In this document: positions 59,148 through 64,000 of the stretch, piece after piece | Numbering within the stretch: the stretch's first letter is position 1 | How the letters are laid out: every line of letters begins with the position of its first letter | Source: Azolla caroliniana | Lineage: Eukaryota > Polypodiophyta | Length of the DNA stretch: 64,000 nt | Assembly: GCA_043228905.1 (NCBI GenBank) | Contig: JBHGNT010000036.1 | Span: 1-64,000, forward strand | Direction: 5' to 3' | Notes under the pieces: model-generated | Database searches by the model: none | Told to the model about the DNA's origin: nothing | Seen by the model: only the letters and a program-made list of their open reading frames with translations | Position numbers and translations under genes: made by a program

Positions 59148-61149
59148 TCATGCAATCACTTCAATTTCAGATGGAGACTCCTCACACTGGAAAGCTATGT
59201 TACGGCTTGGATCAGGAGGAGCTTTACCTTCAAGTATTCCGTGCAAGAAATTTGTGACAGTGTTAGTTGCTTCTTCATCTGAAAATACACAATAAAGAAA
59301 GGAATTGGAACACACTTCATTCATAATCCATGCTACATACATTCTTCATTTGAAGTCACTAGACCATACTCGTTCTATCAATTCAAATAAACAATAACTA
59401 CACACATTTCATTCATAATCCATAATCCATAATGCATGCAGATTTCATTCATAATCCTTAAATGCTTCAAATCTGTGGTAAGTGTGAATCCAAAATGCAT
59501 GACACTGCACGCATACCTAGCCTGGGCACACAGTGTTTCCCTCCATGATGGATGATGACAGGCTCTTCAAACATCTGCACCAACTCTCTATTCTTAGGTC
59601 TTAGCCAATCATGTGATCCTGATGTTACATCACAAATGCGTTCATTAGAATTTCACATCTTTGCAAAATGAAGATCTCCATGGATCTTCCATAGTTATGA
59701 CTGCATAACCGCATAAGGAAATTGATCAATTTTTCGCATTATAAATTTCACGCATGGTTGATGTATGTTTACCTATGAAATGTATGGATGGGCAGCATAT
59801 AATGCGGGAGTAGCAATCTTCCTTCCATTCCGGATGCTTGAACATGGCACCAGAGATGACAATAACAAATCGAAGAGGTGGATGCTTACAAAGACGGAGA
59901 CTCTGTTGATCAGAGCAGGAGACAATTTTTAATTAGGGATCCCCTTAGTTTCTTCCAGCAAGACTTATGAGAAGGATAAAAGAAAAACTAATTCTGTTCA
60001 TTCACCTTTTGCTGTAGCCCTGCAAGGGCAGCACTAAGCACAGCACCCTAGAGAACACAAAACAGAAATGATCATTTATCCTGGTAAATATTGTTAATGA
60101 TGGTACAATGGAAATTTGATAATAGTCAAAGACTTACCTGTGAGAACCCAATCAAGCCATCAAAGGGTCCATACTTATACATATAATTGGATATGTATTC
60201 AATGCACTCCTCCAGTCCACTGTACTCGGTAAATTTCTGAAAAATATGTTGGACAACAGTGACAAGTTCTTACATAAGGTTTACAGTGGATCTGATAGAT
60301 ATCTAACTCAATGATAGGTCTATACGCCGGTAGCCACCAGATGCGTTTGAAAGAAAGATGGCCTCAATCACTCAAAAATTCCTACTACAATTTCTACTAC
60401 ATTCTATTGTGCCGTATTTTCTCATAATCTGCTGTACTCTCATGCATGAAAATGGAAGAACGCCTGATAAGCAAAGAAGTTTCCCACAATACTCAGACAA
60501 ATTTTTTTTATGAGATTCCATTTAGTCTGTGGTAGTTTCTCGTTATTTTCCTATCATATCATGCATGAGAAGGAAATTAAATTAACTAGCAAGTAAATGT
60601 TTCCAATGAAAATGGTTAGATCCATTATGTTGGAAGAAAAAAGTTACGGATGCACAGTTTACTTACAATGTCATATGTGAACCACTCATAGTATGGAGGC
60701 GAGAAGATTCCCTCTACATCAGATCTTCCTCGACAAGGAAATGGAGCATCCAGGAAGGTCTGAAAAACAAACACCCCCCCTTTTTTTGTTTTAACTACGT
60801 GAGAAGATGATTTCAATCCATAGTAGCATGCTCCACATTACATAAGAATATGAAATAAAATTGTGATACATGCATCATGGCGAGTGACACTACTACTACT
60901 ACAGATGTGTGCAATATATCTGATCGGATGCATGCATAGACAGTGGACACATGTTCAGTTGGGGATGTGAAATCGCTAAGGAAATTCCTTACGCCACATA
61001 GAAAGAGAGATTACCATGTCTAGAAGGCGATGTAATGAAGCATCCCATCGTTTGAGTTGCTGCTCCAAGATGGATCCACTTGTGCGGAACCCGTGCAAGC
61101 AGAGAACCTTTAGACGCCCCCGACAACCCTCCGTAACTTCTTCAGCCAT
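59148..61149 (-). CDS. FSH1/OVCA2-family serine hydrolase, copy B (seven exons)
   Basis: Exons on the - strand: 61149-61015 (start), 60759-60667, 60236-60138, 60047-60006, 59902-59773, 59618-59517, 59278-59148 (TGA). All splice sites, phases and exon lengths equal those of copy A; the product is 243 residues. Compared with copy A I count eight coding substitutions, seven synonymous; the eighth changes Gln169 to His next to the catalytic Asp170. Ser108, Asp170 and His195 are kept. Introns carry more differences, including one of about 190 bp in intron 6. The upstream GA run (61207-61250) is longer than in copy A. Probably functional, with an esterase-like activity of unknown substrate. Confidence 0.95.
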
Positions 61150-61203
61150 GCTCAGCTAGCTGCTCCTGATTCTGCAGAGTTGTTGTTAAATGGAGGCTCC
61201 GAT

Positions 61204-61206
<3 letters not shown>

Positions 61207-61243
<37 letters not shown>

Positions 61244-61250
61244 AGAGAGG
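61207..61250. repeat. GA microsatellite upstream of hydrolase gene B
   Basis: About 44 bp of gaga, on the gene's strand a CT tract about 58 bp before the ATG. Confidence 0.9.
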
Positions 61251-61279
61251 TCCTTAAATCTGGGAAGGAGGAGCTCTGG

Positions 61280-61404
61280 CTGTTTAGGTTTTTCTGTCCA
61301 CATATTCTTAGTAAGTAAATTGGGCCTTGGACGCCCAAAACTTGTACTTTTTTAAATATACATAGTGTGAAAGAGGTTCACACAAGAAGCCGTTACATAT
61401 AACA
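61280..61404. other. Short unassigned stretch
   Basis: First DNA past the duplication; no feature seen. Confidence 0.4.
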
Positions 61405-61560
61405 ATAGGCAACAGTTCGGTTCGGTTTGAGAGGGTCCAAACCGAACCGTTTAAATTTTATTTAAACCTGAATCGAACCGTAACATTTTTCAAACCATTA
61501 AACCATTAACCCGTAAAAACAGCGGTTTCGTGGTTCGGTTTCGGTTTTCAACATAGGTCT
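61405..61560. mobile_element. hAT-like terminal sequence (fragment)
   Basis: ataggcaacagttcggttcgg followed by paired phrases ggttcggtttgag and ccaaaccgaaccg, and a later cggtttcgtggttcggtttcgg. Such repeated ggttcgg arms next to a t(a/g)ggcaac start are typical of plant hAT-type ends. No transposase and no second end were identified. Confidence 0.4.
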
Positions 61561-61604
61561 AATTTTTAATTTTTAATTTTTTAAAACTTAAAACCTCTCA
61601 TTGA

Positions 61605-62169
61605 CGAGACTACATTATGTAGCCGTGCATTTTTATTTCTTTTTCATGGTTAGTTTATCTCCCCTCTCGATTTTAGAAGCATGCACGAGACTACTCATTT
61701 GGTAGCCGGCATTGTAATCGATTCTACCCCTCTTTTTAATTTTTACCATCCTACCCTCCCCTCATTTTTCCCAAATTACCACTTTATCCCTCCCCTTATC
61801 TTTTAAATTACCCTCCTATCCCTCCCTTTACTTTTTAAAATTACCACTATACCCTTTCCCCTCACTTTTCCCAGACTACTACCCTACCCCTCCCCTTACC
61901 TTTGTTTTACATACCCCCCTACTCTCCTACCTCTTTAAACCTTCACTTTTCATTATCACGCCTCTACCCCTCCCTCACTTTTACCTCTACCCCCTCCCTT
62001 CCCACTTTTAAGTTTTTTATCATCTACCCCTCCTCCAACTTTTCCCCTATTTACGCCTCTACCCCTCCTCCAAAGTTTCCCCTATTTACGGCTCTACCCC
62101 TCCATTTTTCCTAAGCCGCCCTATACCCCTTATTCTAAACTAATGATTTGTCCCTATCCCTCATCCCTC

Positions 62170-62211
<42 letters not shown>

Positions 62212-62520
62212 TTACTTTTTGGCCCTACACTTTTGCCCACATTACTTTCCCTTTTTCCCTATATTTTAACACCCTTACCATTACCCTCTCCTTCCTCAAC
62301 ATACACATGTGCACATCCGTTACGCTCTCTCTTACCTTCTTCTTTTTTCTCCCTGACACCCTCTCACCATTCCCTTTTCCCTATCTTTAAAAACCTTACA
62401 CCCCACTACCATCCCTTAATGTGCACATATGTGCATAGCACACCCCTACCCCCCACTCCCTATTTTGATCCCACACCCTCACTCTACCCCTCTCCTAAAA
62501 TCCTATATAAACCCCCTCCC
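61605..62520. repeat. Pyrimidine-rich repeat with CTAC..GTAG hairpins, copy 2
   Basis: Two hairpin phrases, gagactacattatgtagcc (61606) and gagactactcatttggtagc (61687), precede about 800 bp of ctacccctcccc-type DNA. The order matches 39779-40130. A CT run lies at 62175-62206. Open frames are low-complexity Pro/Leu/Ser. Confidence 0.65.
62504..62510 (+). promoter_or_regulatory. TATA-like box upstream of the hammerhead candidate
   Basis: Tatataa in the phrase aatcctatataaacccc, about 18 bp before the start of the ribozyme structure. A transcript from it would start close to or inside the structure. Weak evidence alone. Confidence 0.3.
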
Positions 62521-62527
62521 TCACCCT

Positions 62528-62592
62528 CATGGTCTTATGGCACTGAGGAGCCCTTCGGAGCGAAACTAGTTTGCCAGTTACGTAAGACCATG
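62528..62592 (+). ncRNA. Type I hammerhead ribozyme candidate
   Basis: Core 62543-62549 CTGAGGA fits CUGANGA. Stem II: 62550-62553 with 62558-62561 (one C-A mismatch), loop TTCG. Then GAAA (62562-62565). Stem III is very short: A62565-T62570 and C62566-G62569 with loop TA. H17 is T62571, so cleavage is expected after it (GUU). Stem I: TGGCA 62538-62542 with TGCCA 62572-62576, then a six-base bulge GTTACG and ten more pairs (62528-62537 with 62583-62592). Every invariant hammerhead base is present. Minimal type I hammerheads with tiny stem III are known from Penelope-like elements and animal retrozymes; plant retrozymes carry type III. No reverse transcriptase lies nearby. Confidence 0.75.
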
Positions 62593-62811
62593 CACCCCCC
62601 CACCCACCAAAAACCTAATGTAATTTTCCATAATGATAATTACATGTTTCATCTTTGTCTCTTTGTCTCTCTCTCTCTCTTCCTTTTCTAATTATGTTTT
62701 TACTTATGTTTTATCTCTCCCTCTCTCTCCCCCTTTTAATTATGTTTTAATCTCGTTTTTTAGTTGTAAATGGTACCTCTCTCTTTCATTATTAGTTTTT
62801 ATGTTAATCCC
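62593..62811. other. Pyrimidine-rich flank of the ribozyme candidate
   Basis: Begins with a C-rich run (cacccccccacccacc) and has ctctctctct runs; no gene seen. Confidence 0.5.
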
Positions 62812-63140
62812 CTCCCCTCCCCTTACCCCACTTTTTAAACTTTAATTAGGTTTTTAATCTCGTTTTTTATCTTTAATCTTAGGTTTATTATGTTTTAATC
62901 TCGTTTTTAATCTTTAATCTTAGGTTTATTATGTTTTAATCTCTCTCTCTTTCAATTTATTTTTAACTAATAGGTTAATCCCTCCTACCCCTCCCTTTAC
63001 CACTTTTTAAACTTTAATTAGGTTTTTAATCTCGTTTTTTATCTTTAATCTTAAGTTTATTATGTTTTAATCTCGTTTTTAATCTTTAATCTTAGGTTTA
63101 TTATGTTTTAATCTCTCTCCCTCTCTCTCTCCCTCTCTCT
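62812..63140. repeat. 172-bp tandem duplication of Pyrimidine/TTAAT-rich DNA
   Basis: ctttttaaactttaattagg recurs at about 62831 and 63003. Each copy holds two internal units of about 52 bp with ttaatctcgtttttaatct and ttaggtttattatg. Confidence 0.85.
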
Positions 63141-63480
63141 CTCTCTCTTTCACTTTATTTTTAATTAATACCTTGTGTTACACTTAGGGTTATGTTTTAT
63201 TATTATTTACGGTTTAATCATTTTATTAGTTTTTATGTTTAGCCGCCACCCCCCTTCCCCTTTCTCCCTCTCTTTCATTTTTCAATTAGTATGTTAATCC
63301 CCTACCCTTGCCCCCCTTCTTAATACCTACTCATGTCTCTTCGTATACACCAAGCACTCTATCAATTCGGGTGCGCTCAATCAACCTTGGTGTTCCTCTT
63401 CTCCGATATCTCCTCCGCCTGCCGATGATCCACCATTTCCGCACTCCTCGTCTACGACCTCATCGTCAACAATAACTTAT
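63141..63480. other. Non-coding flank before the gypsy integrase fragment
   Basis: CT runs, then an ordinary-composition stretch from 63340. No gene seen; the open stretch at 63430-63480 could be the degraded start of the integrase segment. Confidence 0.4.
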
Positions 63481-63867
63481 GGGCCAATAGTCAAAGCTTT
63501 GGCAAAGGCATGTAAAGGACGTGTTAGTGATTGGTCAAAAATCTTACCATATGCATTGTGGGCTGATAGGACAACTCACAGCACTGTTACTGGATATATG
63601 CCTGCAGAATTGATCACATGATAGAAGTCGATAATGCCAATTGAAGAAAAGATAACTATATGGGTTGTGTTGCCTTGGGAATCTGAAATGAGTAGGGAAG
63701 ATTTACTTGCGATTCGGATACGACAACTTCAATCAAGGACAAAAGACATAGAAAAAGCAGCTACTAGATTGAAAGAGGCAAGAATCAAGAATAAGGACAG
63801 ATTTGACAAGATGAAAAGAATACGACCAAGAAAGGTGCAAGAGGGAGATTGGGTATTAGTATTAGGG
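63481..63867 (+). pseudogene. Ty3/gypsy integrase C-terminal region, fragment
   Basis: In one frame: GPIVKALAKACKGRVSDWSK, YALWADRTTHSTVTGYMPAE, then adjacent TGA and TAG (63619-63624), then IRIRQLQSRTKDIEKA, KNKDRFDKMKRIRPRKV and EGDWVLVL. These are the typical end of the catalytic domain and the GPY-type C-terminal part of gypsy integrase. The catalytic triad is upstream and not found. A hAT-like end interrupts it at 63863. Confidence 0.8.
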
Positions 63868-64000
63868 ATCGGCAACGACTTGGCTCAAGCCTAAACCGTT
63901 TGGCTTATCCGGCTTAAAGTGGCTTAGCGGCTCGTCTTGGCTCGGTTTAGGCTTGAACTTGCCTTAACGGTTTGAGCTCAGCTCAACTCGGCTTGAGCCT
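63863..64000. mobile_element. hAT-like element end (runs out of the window)
   Basis: tagggatcggcaacgac matches the usual hAT terminus style (tagggatggcaac), followed by ggctcaagcc/ggcttgagcc and cggctcgtcttggctcgg sub-terminal repeats. The eight bases before it (attagtat) would be the target duplication; the other end is outside. Confidence 0.5.

Larger units (their letters stand above)
57273..61279. repeat. Segmental duplication unit 3 (Y, repeat, hydrolase gene B)
   Basis: Spacer Y (57273-57715) matches 45816-46289. The 129-bp array follows, with ttggcgccc-type phrases at 57750, 57879, 58008, 58137 and 58266, exactly 129 apart. Then gene B with flanks, matching unit 1 to 13455. Spacer X is absent after the gene. 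Confidence 0.85.

Overview
This window looks like nuclear DNA of a land plant with a large, retrotransposon-rich genome. The evidence is spliced genes with GT-AG introns, plant-type Ty1/copia elements primed by initiator-Met tRNA (PBS tggtatcagagc), Ty3/gypsy remnants, hAT-like ends, and CT microsatellites in front of start codons. Nothing in it fixes the species. A seed-free vascular plant or gymnosperm would fit the low gene density, but that is a guess.

Only three cellular genes are supported. (1) The 3' part of an FNBP4-like gene with two WW domains (+ strand, exons from 2886 to 7378); its 5' exons are not recognised and may lie outside. (2) and (3) Two intact seven-exon copies of an FSH1/OVCA2-family serine hydrolase on the - strand (11200-13370 and 59148-61149). 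Their coding sequences differ at 8 of 732 positions, and only one change alters a residue.

The two hydrolase genes belong to a segmental duplication of three units. Unit 1 is a 129-bp tandem repeat, the gene, and spacer X (9826 onward). Unit 2 is spacer Y, the 129-bp repeat, no gene, and spacer X (45816-57272, interrupted twice). Unit 3 is Y, repeat and gene (57273-61279). Spacer X itself carries the LTR end and PBS of an old copia element.

Almost everything else is nested retroelements. Within X of unit 1 lies a cluster of about 29 kb (14900 to about 43950). It holds a - strand copia (Copia-1) with a truncated LTR, a gag fragment, a non-coding LTR element (Z), a copia of family G (G-1, 22708-34075, TSD caaca) that itself carries another copia (Copia-2) and a - strand gypsy-like fragment with a solo LTR nested in an LTR, a rearranged inverted copy G-3, an ORF with repeated peptides, and 3.8 kb of TATG/TG microsatellite. 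Unit 2 carries an LTR pair without an internal region (44035-45820), a fairly young copia (Copia-3, 46633-51818, TSD atgtg, only two in-frame stops) and a decayed copia G-2 (52887-56731).

The right end (61280-64000) has hAT-like sequence, a pyrimidine-rich repeat shared with 39779-40130, a well-formed type I hammerhead ribozyme candidate (62528-62592), and a gypsy integrase tail interrupted by a hAT-like end. The most unusual items are the hammerhead candidate and an extra 3' reading frame, lying between two polypurine tracts, that is conserved in the two G copies where it can be read.
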